A DNA stretch of 48,104 bases from NCBI GenBank assembly GCA_945869955.1, contig CAMBQP010000014.1:1-48104 (forward strand), in the 5' to 3' direction. Both the position numbers and the translations under genes were made by a program. Below are positions 17,074 through 27,340 of the stretch, in pieces; within the stretch, counting starts at the first letter, position 1, and every line of letters begins with the position of its first letter. This DNA comes from Schlesneria paludicola DSM 18645 (GTDB lineage: Bacteria > Planctomycetota > Planctomycetia > Planctomycetales > Planctomycetaceae). A model generated the notes under the pieces. It had not been told where the DNA came from and searched no databases. It saw nothing but the letters and a program-made list of their open reading frames with translations.

Positions 17074-18444
17074 ATGCACAGGCCGACGCTCATTTGGTTT
17101 GCAGGACTTGTTCTCAGCCTGCTGACTGCTCATTCCGTTGAGGCACAATCGTTGCGGGTGGCGTCATTTCAACTGGATGTCACTCCCCCCATCGGATCGC
17201 CCCTTTGCGAAGGATTCGTCCCGGAAGCGGTGAAGATTGATGATCCTCTGTTTGTGCGGGGTATTGTGATCCTGGGAGCCGCAGAACCGATTGTGTTGTG
17301 TGCAGTCGATTTCGTGGGGCTGGGAAACTCGGGATACGATGCCTGGCGTGAAGCCTTGGCACGCGCCGCAGGGACGACAGCGACGCGGGTTGCTGTTCAC
17401 GCTTTGCACCAGCATGATGCTCCCGGCTGTGATCTGAGTGAAGTGGAACTTCTGATGCCATTTGGAATCGAGGGGAAAGCGTGTGATGTCCCCTTTATCA
17501 AAGATGTGCTCAAGCGACTGGAACTGGTGGTGAAGAAATCAATTCCTGCGGCTCGATCGTTTACGCAGATCGGCGTCGGTCAGTCTCGTGTCGATCGTGT
17601 CGCTTCGAGCCGTCGTATTCTCGGAGAGGATGGCAAGGTCAAAATCGTACGCTACAGTTCTTCAACCGACCCTGCTGCGATCGCTGCTCCAGAAGGACTG
17701 ATTGATCCCGAGTTAAAGTTATTGAGCTTTTGGGATGGTGACACACCACTCATTTCGATCACCTATTATGCGACACATCCGCAAAGTCATTATGGAAAAG
17801 GGGCTGTCAGTGCAGATTTTGTGGGACTGGCCCGAGCCATGCGTGATCAGAAAGAACCGAAGCTGGTTCATCTCCATTTCAACGGGGCCGGGGGAAATCT
17901 TGCCGCTGGCAAATATAACAATGGGACCGATCAGGCGCGGCGGGAATTAACCGAACGGCTTGCAGCAGGGATGGAACAGGCTTGGAAAAACACCAAACGA
18001 ACGCCCATCACGGTGGCCGATATCGAATGGCGAGTCGAACCGGTTTCGCTTCCTATCCGAGATCGACTACGAGATTTAGGCGAGTTGGAAAAGGTGTTGC
18101 AAAACGAAAACAGGCGCCCGCTGGAACGAATTTGCGCGGCCAAAGACATCGCCTTTGCACGGCGGATGGCGGCGGGCTTGACGATTGACCTGACCAGCCT
18201 CCGCTTAGGTCAGGCGGTCATTCTGGGTCTACCCGGAGAGATTTTTGTCGAGTACCAGCTCGCTGCCCAGAAAATGCGCCCGGATCGTTTCGTCTGCACG
18301 GCCGGGTACGGTGACGAAGGGCCGGGTTACATTGGAACGGCAATCGCTTACGGGGAAGGGGGGTACGAAACCGGTGTTGTTTCTCGCACCGCACCAGAAG
18401 TGGAAGAGGTTCTGCTCAAGGCAATTGGTCGATTACTCAAGTAA
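17074..18444 (+). CDS. Neutral/alkaline ceramidase-like exported protein
   Basis: 456 residues with AAGGAGA just upstream of the ATG. A signal peptide (LIWFAGLVLSLLTAHSVEA) is followed by FQLDVTPPIGSPL, the usual opening of the N-terminal domain of the neutral ceramidase family (PF04734). The predicted zinc-site histidines lie in HALHQHD (109-114); YYATHPQSHYG supplies further histidines, and HFNGAGGNLAAGKYN resembles the family's nucleophile-region glycine-rich loop. Near the end, TAGYGDEGPGYIGTAIAYGEGGYE is typical. True ceramidases hydrolyse N-acyl sphingosine; this shorter planctomycete branch (about 450 versus 650+ residues) probably acts on something else. It stands 250 bases upstream of a lipoprotein gene on the same strand. 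Confidence 0.85.
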   Translation: MHRPTLIWFAGLVLSLLTAHSVEAQSLRVASFQLDVTPPIGSPLCEGFVPEAVKIDDPLFVRGIVILGAAEPIVLCAVDFVGLGNSGYDAWREALARAAGTTATRVAVHALHQHDAPGCDLSEVELLMPFGIEGKACDVPFIKDVLKRLELVVKKSIPAARSFTQIGVGQSRVDRVASSRRILGEDGKVKIVRYSSSTDPAAIAAPEGLIDPELKLLSFWDGDTPLISITYYATHPQSHYGKGAVSADFVGLARAMRDQKEPKLVHLHFNGAGGNLAAGKYNNGTDQARRELTERLAAGMEQAWKNTKRTPITVADIEWRVEPVSLPIRDRLRDLGELEKVLQNENRRPLERICAAKDIAFARRMAAGLTIDLTSLRLGQAVILGLPGEIFVEYQLAAQKMRPDRFVCTAGYGDEGPGYIGTAIAYGEGGYETGVVSRTAPEVEEVLLKAIGRLLK

Positions 18445-18696
18445 ACGGATGAAATGATCGCGCATATCGAGGGCCAGTCGACGGTGATTTTGGTGACCAC
18501 CCTCGTAAAGTGGGTGAACATCCCGACGTAGGACGAGCGAACAAATTTGCCGATTTTGTCAATTTCTGATGAAATCTGCGATCAAATGATCTTGACCGAA
18601 AATTCGGAATCTGAGAGAAGCCCGTCCTCCCATTTTCCAATTTTTGTTTTTGTCAGACTTTTGAGTCCGCGCAACCGCTGCGTCAACTCGCCAAGG

Positions 18697-20709
18697 ATGG
18701 CACGCATGTCACCCGCGATTCGCTCTCTTATGTTGTTTACTGGCCTTGCACTTTGCATGGTTGGCTCTGGCTCCGGCTGCGCTCATTTGATTGAGAGCCG
18801 TGCCATCAACGCCTTCGCTAAAAATCTCGAGGCCCAAAACCTTGATGGGCTCAAGGTGGTGACCTCGGAGGATTTCAACAAACGTGCGCTGCGGACAGCG
18901 ACGGCGTTGGAAGATCTGAAGATTCTCAGGATTCCCGACGGCAAGACATTAATTGTTGATGTCGAACAAGTCTCGGACGAGAAAAAACGGGTCACCGTTC
19001 AGGTGGGCGAAGACAAGAAAGAAGTCTTCTACGAATTGACGCGTGACGATTCCGGTAAATGGGTCATTGATGACATTTATCTCAAGCAAAAGAAAAAAGG
19101 GATTGAAGCCTACAAGTCTGTCACGGAACAAATGGACCTGCTGCTGACGGTCCGGGAATTCCTGGACGCATGGGGTCACGGAGATCGGGAACAGGTCCTT
19201 TCCATCACGACACCGAAACTACGAACAGCCCTGGAAGAACTTCCTCCGTCGTTCTTGGCACAGGTGACACGGAAAGTGACACAAGGTAAGACAGCGAGTG
19301 GGAAATTCCGGCCAACCGCTTCGCTGGACGAAAAAGTGGCCGTCGTGAAATTGCCACGCCAATCCGGTGAAACCGTGATCACGATGGAACTGCGAAAAGG
19401 GAAATGGCAGGTAGCCGATATTGCCATTGCCTGTAAAGACGAAGAAGAAAAGCTCCCCTCGGTGATGAATCTTGCTCATGCGGTCAATCGCTGTGTGGCG
19501 TTTCTTGCTGCCTATCAATTGGAAGATAAGGATCAGTTGTCCGCATTGTGCGAGCAGGACTTCTATCAAGGAAGCCTCTCGTTTGCCGATCTCAAGCAGG
19601 CAAAACTGCCCGAACCTCAACTTCCCGATCACGAGCTTCAGGTTCGATTGCGTGGGAACCGGGCAGATTTTACGCTTCGCAGCGAAGCCGAGTTTGTTCA
19701 AATCGACATGCAACGGGGTGCCGATATCACCTCGGAATCAACGCCGCAATATGTCGTATCCGATGTCACCATTTATGAAATTGAATCGCGACAAGAAAAA
19801 CGCCTGTCGGCCTTGTTCACTGCCCAGGGGATGCTGGAAGTCTTTATCCACGCCTTGTCCCAGCGAAAACTCGACGAAATCAAACATTGTTCCACGCACG
19901 ATTTTTCCAGTCGGGTCTGGGACAAAATGTCCGAAGCCACAGTCCCCTCCATGCCACTCGAAAGCTTCGACTCCCTCAACGTCAAATATGTTTCCGCGAC
20001 GTTTCAAGGAGCTTTGACGAAAATCGAGGTGTCGCAGGGAGATCGCCCGTTCACGTATCTGTTGCGTGAAGAACGAGGCAAATTCCTGGTCGATGATGTG
20101 CAATGGAAAGTTTCCGGAGTTCCCGAGTCGGTCAAATCGACCTTGGAAATCCTCATCCCCATTCAAGACTTTGCCGCAGGAATTACGCTCGGTCGTAATC
20201 CTGAACAGCAACAGCAGGCCCTCGATCTGATTCAAGGAAATTCTTCAAGCGATTTCAATCGGATGGTCTGGAGCCAAACCAAATTTGTTCCGAATTCCGG
20301 GATGTCTGCTGACTCGTTTTTACAAGCCCCAGTCCGATCGATGGCGATTGGCGAAAAAGAGGTCATTGTCAATTTTGGCGATCAACGCTACGGTGCGAAG
20401 GTGCTGATGCGACGCGAATATGATCGATTTATTGTCGACGATGTCGTGCTGATCGCAGGCCCTGAAGAATCCGAACGACTGGCACTCAGACAATCGTTGC
20501 GATCGCAAATGGCGAATGGCAACGTGAAGCCACCTCAAACCATCGTTCAAGCCAGTTATCAGTCACCGCCCGATCGAAAAGTGGAACAGGCCCTGCACGA
20601 AAGCCCCGCCAAAGCGGAATCGCTGTATCCGAACTCGTCGAATCCCCCCCGATTGCTGGACCCGGAAGTGGGTCACGAGCAACCCGACCCGTTTGATGAC
20701 ATCCGGTAA
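18697..20709 (+). CDS. Lipoprotein with five tandem NTF2-like modules
   Basis: 670 residues from the ATG at 18697 (frame open from 18547; ATG at 18706 is an alternative). The hydrophobic N-terminus ends in SGSGCAH, a probable lipobox (Cys28). The rest is a chain of about 115-residue modules. Each starts with a helix of the type FLDAWGHGDREQVLSIT and ends with a strand of the form aromatic-x-V-x-D-(I/V). The strands are WVIDDI (122), WQVADI (237), YVVSDV (352), FLVDDV (463) and FIVDDV (578), spaced 115, 115, 111 and 115. This is the layout of NTF2/SnoaL-like or DUF4878-type folds, inferred from pattern only. No catalytic residues are conserved between modules, suggesting a binding or structural role at the cell envelope. 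A Pro-rich tail follows residue 610. Confidence 0.85.
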   Translation: MARMSPAIRSLMLFTGLALCMVGSGSGCAHLIESRAINAFAKNLEAQNLDGLKVVTSEDFNKRALRTATALEDLKILRIPDGKTLIVDVEQVSDEKKRVTVQVGEDKKEVFYELTRDDSGKWVIDDIYLKQKKKGIEAYKSVTEQMDLLLTVREFLDAWGHGDREQVLSITTPKLRTALEELPPSFLAQVTRKVTQGKTASGKFRPTASLDEKVAVVKLPRQSGETVITMELRKGKWQVADIAIACKDEEEKLPSVMNLAHAVNRCVAFLAAYQLEDKDQLSALCEQDFYQGSLSFADLKQAKLPEPQLPDHELQVRLRGNRADFTLRSEAEFVQIDMQRGADITSESTPQYVVSDVTIYEIESRQEKRLSALFTAQGMLEVFIHALSQRKLDEIKHCSTHDFSSRVWDKMSEATVPSMPLESFDSLNVKYVSATFQGALTKIEVSQGDRPFTYLLREERGKFLVDDVQWKVSGVPESVKSTLEILIPIQDFAAGITLGRNPEQQQQALDLIQGNSSSDFNRMVWSQTKFVPNSGMSADSFLQAPVRSMAIGEKEVIVNFGDQRYGAKVLMRREYDRFIVDDVVLIAGPEESERLALRQSLRSQMANGNVKPPQTIVQASYQSPPDRKVEQALHESPAKAESLYPNSSNPPRLLDPEVGHEQPDPFDDIR

Positions 20710-21023
20710 ACCGTACCGCTGACATGAGAGCATTCCGGTTTGATGGCGAAGTTCAGTTCCATCGCTCAAGGTTTGTCTTGATCAAATCGACCCTACGAGC
20801 CACGCCGCAGTTTTTTCGGATTTTTTCTGCTTACTGCAATCGGATTTCTCTGATTCGTCCTATTCGCGTTATTCGTGGTTCCGAACGCTCAACTGAAATT
20901 CGGTTCCACCGCAAACCCAGCGCGCAGAGTCTTTCCAAACGAAAACTTGATCCCCTCGCCAAGTTCGGGAGGAATTCCTCGACCCTCTGTTTTTTGCGGT
21001 CAAGCTGGCATAAGGTCAAGCGG
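20710..21023. other. Convergent intergenic region with periodic repeat
   Basis: About 314 bases between the converging five-module lipoprotein gene and yaiI. I see no gene and no strong terminator. It carries the second 9-base-periodic ATTCG element at 20854-20881. Confidence 0.45.
20854..20881. repeat. Degenerate 9-base periodic ATTCGnnnn repeat, copy 2
   Basis: Units ATTCGTCCT, ATTCGCGTT, ATTCGTGGTT in a row. Shares phase and consensus with the element at 16925-16951. Non-coding context, unknown role. Confidence 0.6.
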
Positions 21024-21482
21024 TCATGCAGAAGGGGGACGGCGTTTGGCCAGGATGCGGTCCAGTTGGTTGGCAAATGCCTGCCGATCATTTCCACTAA
21101 ACGGGGGTGGGCCTCCACCGACGACACCCTCACCACGCAGTCCATCCATAAGATTCCGCATCGTTAATCGTTCGCCGATATTCTCATGCGTGTAGTGGTC
21201 GCCGCGCGGATCGAGCGCTGTCCCCCCTTTATCGACAACATGCGCTGCCAGAGGAATATCTGCCGTGATGACCAGATCACCGGGATCGAGCAATTCCACG
21301 ATCCGCTGATCCGCAACATTCAGACCGGACGGAACGGTCAAAATCGAAATCAAATCTGAACGAGGAATTTGCATGGGCTGATTGGCGACGAGTGTCAGCG
21401 GAATCTTGGTTCGAACCGCCGCTCGAAACACAATCTCTTTGATTACGGCGGGACACGCATCGCCATCAACCCAAATTCTCAT
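21024..21482 (-). CDS. yaiI: YaiI/YqxD family protein (UPF0178/DUF188)
   Basis: 152 residues from the ATG at 21482, two bases after the alaS stop, so translation is probably coupled. The family signature starts at once: [11 protein letters not shown], then [13 protein letters not shown] helix ([16 protein letters not shown]), [39 protein letters not shown] and the C-terminal LDRILAKR. These are PIN-like fold proteins of unproven function, with aspartates (D6, D8, D76-type) suggesting a metal site. Full length for the family (about 150). The position behind alaS suggests a single minus-strand transcript. Confidence 0.93.
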   Translation of the reverse strand: MRIWVDGDACPAVIKEIVFRAAVRTKIPLTLVANQPMQIPRSDLISILTVPSGLNVADQRIVELLDPGDLVITADIPLAAHVVDKGGTALDPRGDHYTHENIGERLTMRNLMDGLRGEGVVGGGPPPFSGNDRQAFANQLDRILAKRRPPSA

Positions 21483-21484
21483 CC

Positions 21485-24103
21485 TCAGGCACCCAACTTC
21501 CCGCGACAATAGGCGGCACCCGCGAGCAGTGCTTCTGCGATTTTTGCCGGATCTTTACCACCCGCTTCGGCCATTTCCGGTCGGCCACCGCCGCCACCGC
21601 CGCAAACCTTCGCGGCCGTTTTGACGCAGTCCGAGGCATTCAGACCTTTGGAAACCAGGACATCTTTGCTGACGCAGGAAATGAAGGCAACTTTGTCTTC
21701 GACGACCAGTCCCAGCAGAATCACAACCGACGGAGCCTTTTCACGAATTCGGTCGATCAAATCCTTGAGTGACTCACGCGGGCAGCCTGCCGCATCGTGA
21801 ACAATCAGCTTGACCCCATTGATCGTTTCCGCTCCGGCGACGAGATGCAATGCAGTATCGGCCAGCGACGCCACGGTGTGCTTGGCAAGCTCTTTCCGAG
21901 CTTCGCGTAGCTCGGCTTGAAGTGATTCAATCTTTTTGGACAGTTCGTCCGGCGGAGCCTTCAGCAAGGAAGAAGCCTCTTTCACCAGTTCCTCGGTAGC
22001 GCGAATTCGAGCCAGGGCTTTCGGACCTGTGAAACAGGTGATCCGGCGCACACCGGCAGCCACCAGTTCATCACGAATCACACGGCAAAGACCCACTTGT
22101 CCGGTATTTTTCAGGTGTGTCCCACCGCAAAGTTCCCGACTGAACTCACCCATACTGACAACGCGAACATTGTCTGGATACTTTTCACCGAAAAGAGCCA
22201 TCGCTCCTAACGTTCGGGCCTCGGCAATCGGCATCAATCGGGTCGAGACGGCGGCTCCTTCGGCAATCCGTGAATTGATTTCGTCTTCGATCCGAATCAA
22301 TTCATCCTGAGTCAGTCCCTTCGGATGGGCAAAGTCGAATCGTAATTCATCCTGTTGTACCTTCGAGCCGCGCTGGGTCGCGTTCTCTCCGAGATATTTG
22401 CGGAGCGCGTGATGCAGGATGTGGGTGGCCGAGTGGGCTCGATGCACACCGGCTCGGCGCAAAACATCGACCTCGGCAGAAACCTTGGTCCCCACCGCCA
22501 GCGATCCCGACTTGAGCAGACCAATGTGGACCAACAATTCGCCATCGCGTTGTGTGTCTTGGACTTCAAAGTGAATCCCGTGTCCGATCAGCGCCCCGAG
22601 ATCTCCAACTTGTCCCCCCGCTTCTCCATAAAACGGCGACTGATTCAGCACGACGGCCACCTGCGTTCCGTGCTGATCAAAGGTGCTTGCCAATTGACCA
22701 TTGGCGATAATGCCAACCACTTCGGCCTCGGCCTGAGTGTTCTCGTAACCCAAAAACTTGGTTCCCCCCGCTTGCCGCAGTGCGTCGAGCGGCCCGGCTG
22801 ACATCACCGAATTGGCAAAGGCACCTCGTCCACTCGCCTGCTTATGCTGGCCTTTGCATTCCAGGAAGCGGGTCATGTCGACCGACAGCCCTTCGTTGGC
22901 AGCCAGCGATTCGGTCAATTCAATCAGAAATCCTTCGGTCTGATGCAGATCGAAGGCGGCGTCACCCGAGATCACCAGCGATCCCTCTTTTTTGGCGTGA
23001 TGCACCAGCTTCTGAAAGCGTCCGATTCCGGTTTCCACCACGCGGAGAAACTGTTTTTCCTCTTCGCGAATGGCATTCTGGACCGATTCCACCGTCTGGC
23101 CAAATTCGGGATAGGGGTGTTTCATCATGTCAGCCACGACAGGGACGAGTTGCGACAGAAACGGTTCGTGTTTCCCCAGCAAAAATCCTTCCATGGACGC
23201 CCGGCGCAATAAGAGCCGCACGATATAATTTTCTTTCTCTGGGCCGGGACCACACCCCTCGTGCAGGGCAAATGAGCAGGCCCGAACATGATCCGCAATA
23301 CGCCGCAGGGCTCGTCCTTCCGGAGCCCCATATTCGTATTTCACCCCGACGATATCGCCGGCAGCCTGACAGATTGGTTTCAGAATATCGATCTCGAAGT
23401 TGCTTAAAACTCCCTGGAGCGTGGAGGCACAGCGTTCCAGCCCCATTCCCGTGTCGATATTTTTCTTGGGCAACGGCTGCAGGTTATTGGGGGGAGACCC
23501 AACGCGATTGAACTGGGTAAAGACCAGATTCCAAATCTCGACCGTTTTCGTCGAGCCGGGAGGAAGATAATAAATCTCGCTGCAAGGTCCGCAGACTCCG
23601 TCCGGCCCCTGTGAGGGGGACGAGGCGGGCCAGAAGTTTTCCCCTTCATCTTCGCGCGAGATTCGATTGGCGGGAAGCTTGATTTCTTGATTCCAGATAT
23701 CAAACGCTTCCTGGTCATCGAGGTAGACCGTAACGGTTAATCGAGTTGGATCCAGCCCCAACCAGTTTTTGGCGGTCAGAAATTCCCAGGCCCAATGGAT
23801 CGCTTCACGCTTGAAGTAATCTCCAAACGAGAAATTGCCGAGCATTTCGAAAAAGGTGTGGTGGTAGGCGGTCACACCCACGTTACCGATATCGCCAGTC
23901 CGTAAACATTTCTGCGAGGTCGTTGCTTTGGTGAAATCGAGAGGACCGATCCCCAGGAATTGATTTTTGAATTGGTTCATCCCGGCCGGGGTGAATAACA
24001 CGGTCGGATCATCTTTGGGGACCAGCACATCTGTCGGTCGACGGATACACCCCTTCGATTCGAAGAAGCTCAGGTACTTTTCTCGCAGTTCATCAGTTTT
24101 CAT
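21485..24103 (-). CDS. alaS: Alanyl-tRNA synthetase
   Basis: 872 residues starting [19 protein letters not shown], the usual AlaRS opening; the frame is open 9 codons further up, but the ATG at 24103 fits the family. It charges tRNA-Ala in the cytoplasm. Class II catalytic core at residues 1-240 (motif 2-like [22 protein letters not shown], and [13 protein letters not shown]). Editing domain with the zinc motifs HSATH near residue 565 and CGGTH near residue 668. The C-terminal oligomerisation/C-Ala domain has the Gly-rich [16 protein letters not shown]. All parts are present. It lies downstream of recA and the HtrA-like gene and overlaps the yaiI region by near contact (2-base gap). Confidence 0.97.
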   Translation of the reverse strand: MKTDELREKYLSFFESKGCIRRPTDVLVPKDDPTVLFTPAGMNQFKNQFLGIGPLDFTKATTSQKCLRTGDIGNVGVTAYHHTFFEMLGNFSFGDYFKREAIHWAWEFLTAKNWLGLDPTRLTVTVYLDDQEAFDIWNQEIKLPANRISREDEGENFWPASSPSQGPDGVCGPCSEIYYLPPGSTKTVEIWNLVFTQFNRVGSPPNNLQPLPKKNIDTGMGLERCASTLQGVLSNFEIDILKPICQAAGDIVGVKYEYGAPEGRALRRIADHVRACSFALHEGCGPGPEKENYIVRLLLRRASMEGFLLGKHEPFLSQLVPVVADMMKHPYPEFGQTVESVQNAIREEEKQFLRVVETGIGRFQKLVHHAKKEGSLVISGDAAFDLHQTEGFLIELTESLAANEGLSVDMTRFLECKGQHKQASGRGAFANSVMSAGPLDALRQAGGTKFLGYENTQAEAEVVGIIANGQLASTFDQHGTQVAVVLNQSPFYGEAGGQVGDLGALIGHGIHFEVQDTQRDGELLVHIGLLKSGSLAVGTKVSAEVDVLRRAGVHRAHSATHILHHALRKYLGENATQRGSKVQQDELRFDFAHPKGLTQDELIRIEDEINSRIAEGAAVSTRLMPIAEARTLGAMALFGEKYPDNVRVVSMGEFSRELCGGTHLKNTGQVGLCRVIRDELVAAGVRRITCFTGPKALARIRATEELVKEASSLLKAPPDELSKKIESLQAELREARKELAKHTVASLADTALHLVAGAETINGVKLIVHDAAGCPRESLKDLIDRIREKAPSVVILLGLVVEDKVAFISCVSKDVLVSKGLNASDCVKTAAKVCGGGGGGRPEMAEAGGKDPAKIAEALLAGAAYCRGKLGA

Positions 24104-24300
24104 AACGATTCCGATCATCTTCCATGACAAAACATGGCGAATTCACTTCGTGGGAATTCCCGATCCTGGCCAAACGGATCCGGAAAATCAAACTCGATTT
24201 CGTCCCGCGATGACGGCCATACGAGACGGGAAGAACGATAGCAGAAGTTGACAATTGCAGCGACTCTTCCAAGAGGTTCTCTTGATTTCCCCGCAGCATT

Positions 24301-25872
24301 TCAGTCACGCCCCCCCGCAGGATCGGTTAATTTCACCTGTTTATCGTAAAATCTCAGGGTTACAGGCCCCGATAACCCCTTAACTGCCGAGTAGAACTCG
24401 GTGGGGGTTTGTACCGGGGTATTGTTCACATGAGTAATAAAGTCACCCGGCATGATTCGCTCGACCTCGGCAGGGGAGTTTGGTTTCACACGCGTCACCA
24501 GTACGTGGCGAAAATCATAGTGCCCTTCACGGTCACGAAATTTTTCCTGGGCGGTCGGATAATCAACCGTCAGGCCGCGCCAGGGCAAGTACCGCGGACT
24601 GGTTTCGATGATCCCTTCGAAATCCTGGACGGGCCATTTTCCTAATTTTACGGTCACCTCTTCCGGCTGGCCAGAAGTGGCAGACCGGCGCAAAAGAATG
24701 ATTTTCAACTCGGTCCCTGGCGGGTTCAGGCCGATTAAACGCATCAAATCTTCCAGCGAAAGGACCGGTTGCCCCGCGACTTTCAGAATGAGATCACCAG
24801 GCAAAATTCCCGCCCGTCCCGCCGGTGAACCAGGACTCACAATCCGGACCATCGCGGCAGAGGGTTGTGACGTTTTGGCAATCATCGACGGAAAATCCTT
24901 CCGATCAATCGTCACGGGCCCGATTCCGATCATCCCGTATTCCACTTCCTGGCCTGCCAGCAGCGTTCGAATCACGCGCCGAGTCAAACGATCGATCGGG
25001 AAGGCGAAGCCCGCAGATTGGTCATAGCCCTCGATCGCGGCCAGCGATGAACTAATCCCAATCAACTCACCTTTCAAGTTCAAGACGGGACCGCCACTGA
25101 GCCCCAGATTCAGGCGAGCATCCAGCTGCATCACCACCCCCAGGCGATGCAGGGTTGAGCTTTTGATGACCTCATCAAATTCGAACTCTTCCGAGCGATT
25201 CAGTGAAATCGACTGTCGAGTCAAATTACTCACCATACCAAAGCTAACGCTCGCAGAACCGTCGCGAGCAATCGCGTAGGGGTTTCCCATCAAAACGATA
25301 AACTGACCTTTTCGAGGTGGTAAGCCGTTTTCCCAATCCAAGACCGGAAAGTCTGTGGACTTGATTCCCGCTTCGTCCCAGCCCAGGTGCAACACCGCCA
25401 GATCACTGCGGGGGTCCGCCGCAAGGATTGCAGCGCGACACTCACGACGATCGGTCAATCGAATAATCAGTTCCGTTTTGTCTTCCGCGATGAAATTCGG
25501 AAAGACCGGCCCCCCGCGAACGAGATGATAAGCGGTGAGCAGCAACCGATCGGCGCTTTGGGGGGGGCTGATCAGGCAGCCCGCACCAAAATCGTTCGGC
25601 TGCAGATCCGGCTTTCGAGGAACCGGAAAATCGGAATTAAAGAAGGGGCGGTGGCGTCCTGGCAGCCGCTCTTGAACCACTGGCTTAAACCGCGCCACAC
25701 TGACAACAGCCGGCTCCGATTTCTCAACCAGCTTTACCACCGATTCTTCCAGAATCGCCAGCGGATCCTGAGCCATCCCCAGCGATCCTGCTCCGAAAAA
25801 AATCACCCCAACCAACATCGCAATCGTCAAAACGAGGAAATGTGATCGGCAATCGGCAGCAGGGTTGTTCAT
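24301..25872 (-). CDS. HtrA/DegP-like serine protease with two PDZ domains
   Basis: 523 residues with an N-terminal signal (FLVLTIAMLVGVIFFGAGSLGMA). The trypsin-like domain runs from about 45 to 300 with the triad His116 (TAYHLV), Asp157 (PRSDLAV) and Ser259 (GLSGGPV). The residue before Ser is Leu, where HtrA proteins usually have Asn (GNSGGP). The first PDZ domain is at about 330-410 (SPGSPAGRAGILPGDLIL), the second at about 440-515 (VKPNSPAEVERIMPGDFITHVN). It should act in the periplasm on misfolded proteins. It lies between recA and alaS on the same strand with gaps of 115 and 197 bases. Confidence 0.88.
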   Translation of the reverse strand: MNNPAADCRSHFLVLTIAMLVGVIFFGAGSLGMAQDPLAILEESVVKLVEKSEPAVVSVARFKPVVQERLPGRHRPFFNSDFPVPRKPDLQPNDFGAGCLISPPQSADRLLLTAYHLVRGGPVFPNFIAEDKTELIIRLTDRRECRAAILAADPRSDLAVLHLGWDEAGIKSTDFPVLDWENGLPPRKGQFIVLMGNPYAIARDGSASVSFGMVSNLTRQSISLNRSEEFEFDEVIKSSTLHRLGVVMQLDARLNLGLSGGPVLNLKGELIGISSSLAAIEGYDQSAGFAFPIDRLTRRVIRTLLAGQEVEYGMIGIGPVTIDRKDFPSMIAKTSQPSAAMVRIVSPGSPAGRAGILPGDLILKVAGQPVLSLEDLMRLIGLNPPGTELKIILLRRSATSGQPEEVTVKLGKWPVQDFEGIIETSPRYLPWRGLTVDYPTAQEKFRDREGHYDFRHVLVTRVKPNSPAEVERIMPGDFITHVNNTPVQTPTEFYSAVKGLSGPVTLRFYDKQVKLTDPAGGRD

Positions 25873-25987
25873 GGTACTCGATTTTCACTTCCGCAATGGG
25901 TGATTGGTTCGTGCGGCGCCCATTTTTCACGCCGCAACTGCTTAACGCCATCACAGTTTCACGCCATCACGGGACGGGGTATTTGCA

Positions 25988-27052
25988 TCAGTCTTCGCCC
26001 CCACCAATCAGCTTTTGCCCATTCGCGAAGAATGAAGCCATCACTTTTTCACGTAATTCAGCCACGATTTCCGGATGCTCTTCGAGATAAGTTCTGGCCT
26101 TTTCGCGGCCTTGGCCCAGCTTGGTCGCTCCGTATACATACCAGCTTCCACTGCGATCAACGACATTATAGGTCGCTGCCATGTCGAGCACATCCCCTTC
26201 GAGGCTGATACCACGATCACCCAACATATCGAATTCGGCAACTCGGAAGGGAGGAGCGACCTTATTTTTGACGATCTTCACCTTCATCCGGATGCCGATC
26301 ATGTTTTCGCCATCCTTCAGCACCGCCAACTTGCGGACATCGACGCGACAAGAGCTGTAAAATTTCAGCGCCCGCCCACCAGGGGTCGTTTCCGGTGAAC
26401 CGAACATCACGCCAATTTTTTCGCGGATCTGATTGATGAAAATGACCGTCGTTTTGGCTTTCGAAATGCATCCCGTCAGCTTTCGCATCGCCTGACTCAT
26501 CATGCGAGCCTGCAATCCAACGTGCGAATCCCCAATGTCCCCTTCTAATTCGGCACGTGGGACGAGTGCTGCCACCGAGTCAATCACGATGATGTCGACC
26601 GCATTCGACTTGATCAGCATTTCGGCAATCTGCAGCGCTTCTTCACCTGACGAAGGCTGGCTGACCAGTAATTCTTCGAGATTCACCCCCAGCCGCTTAG
26701 CCCAGGCAGGATCCAAGGCATGTTCGGCATCGATGAAGGCGGCAACACCCCCTTCTTTTTGGGCATTGGCGACCGCGTGCAGCGCTAACGTTGTTTTGCC
26801 GCTCGATTCCGGACCGTAAACCTCGATGATTCGACCGCGAGGAAACCCCATTCCCCCTAATGCCAGATCAAGAGAAAGCGACCCGGTCCCAATTCCGGAA
26901 ACGGTCATTGAGGAATTGTCCGAGAGCTTCATGATCGAGCCCTTGCCAAACGCCTTCTCGATTTGCCCGAGGGCATTTCCGAGCATCTTGCGTTCATCGG
27001 ACTCGGAACCATCAGAATCATCGAACGATTTCGCTGATTTCGCCTTGGCCAT
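25988..27052 (-). CDS. recA: Recombinase RecA
   Basis: 354 residues from the ATG at 27052 ([12 protein letters not shown]), which has AAGGA about 8 bases upstream; the frame opens earlier at 27121. It forms ATP-dependent filaments on single-stranded DNA for homologous recombination and SOS signalling. Walker A is GPESSGKTT (80-88); [10 protein letters not shown], the Walker B strand [14 protein letters not shown], the [12 protein letters not shown] segment and [22 protein letters not shown] (loop region) are all present and normal. The Asp/Ser/Glu-rich N-terminal extension (about 20 residues) is longer than in E. coli. No E. coli- or Bacillus-type LexA box is apparent in the 290 bases upstream. 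Confidence 0.98.
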   Translation of the reverse strand: MAKAKSAKSFDDSDGSESDERKMLGNALGQIEKAFGKGSIMKLSDNSSMTVSGIGTGSLSLDLALGGMGFPRGRIIEVYGPESSGKTTLALHAVANAQKEGGVAAFIDAEHALDPAWAKRLGVNLEELLVSQPSSGEEALQIAEMLIKSNAVDIIVIDSVAALVPRAELEGDIGDSHVGLQARMMSQAMRKLTGCISKAKTTVIFINQIREKIGVMFGSPETTPGGRALKFYSSCRVDVRKLAVLKDGENMIGIRMKVKIVKNKVAPPFRVAEFDMLGDRGISLEGDVLDMAATYNVVDRSGSWYVYGATKLGQGREKARTYLEEHPEIVAELREKVMASFFANGQKLIGGGED

Positions 27053-27340
27053 CACAACATCCTTGAAAGATCTGATCGGGGAATAGAATCTCGACTCGCT
27101 CAAACGATATCGGCTTCGCATGAAATTAGGGATTCATTCCCTGATTGGCAAGCCCCTGCAGAGTGATTACCAAACGTCAGCCCTCTCTTCCTCGGTCAAA
27201 TCCTCTTAATTGGTTGAGATGCATACTGTTACGAGAAGTGGGAGTCAGGGATGCTGTGATGATTTTTCTGGAATTCCCGACCGCACGCAGGAATCGCTTG
27301 AAGATGGTTTAAGTGATCATCGAGCGGGAGAATTTACAGG

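Noticed and set aside
27053..27340. LexA-type operators upstream of recA
   Set aside because: No CTG-N10-CAG or GAAC-N4-GTTC pattern with the right spacing was found.
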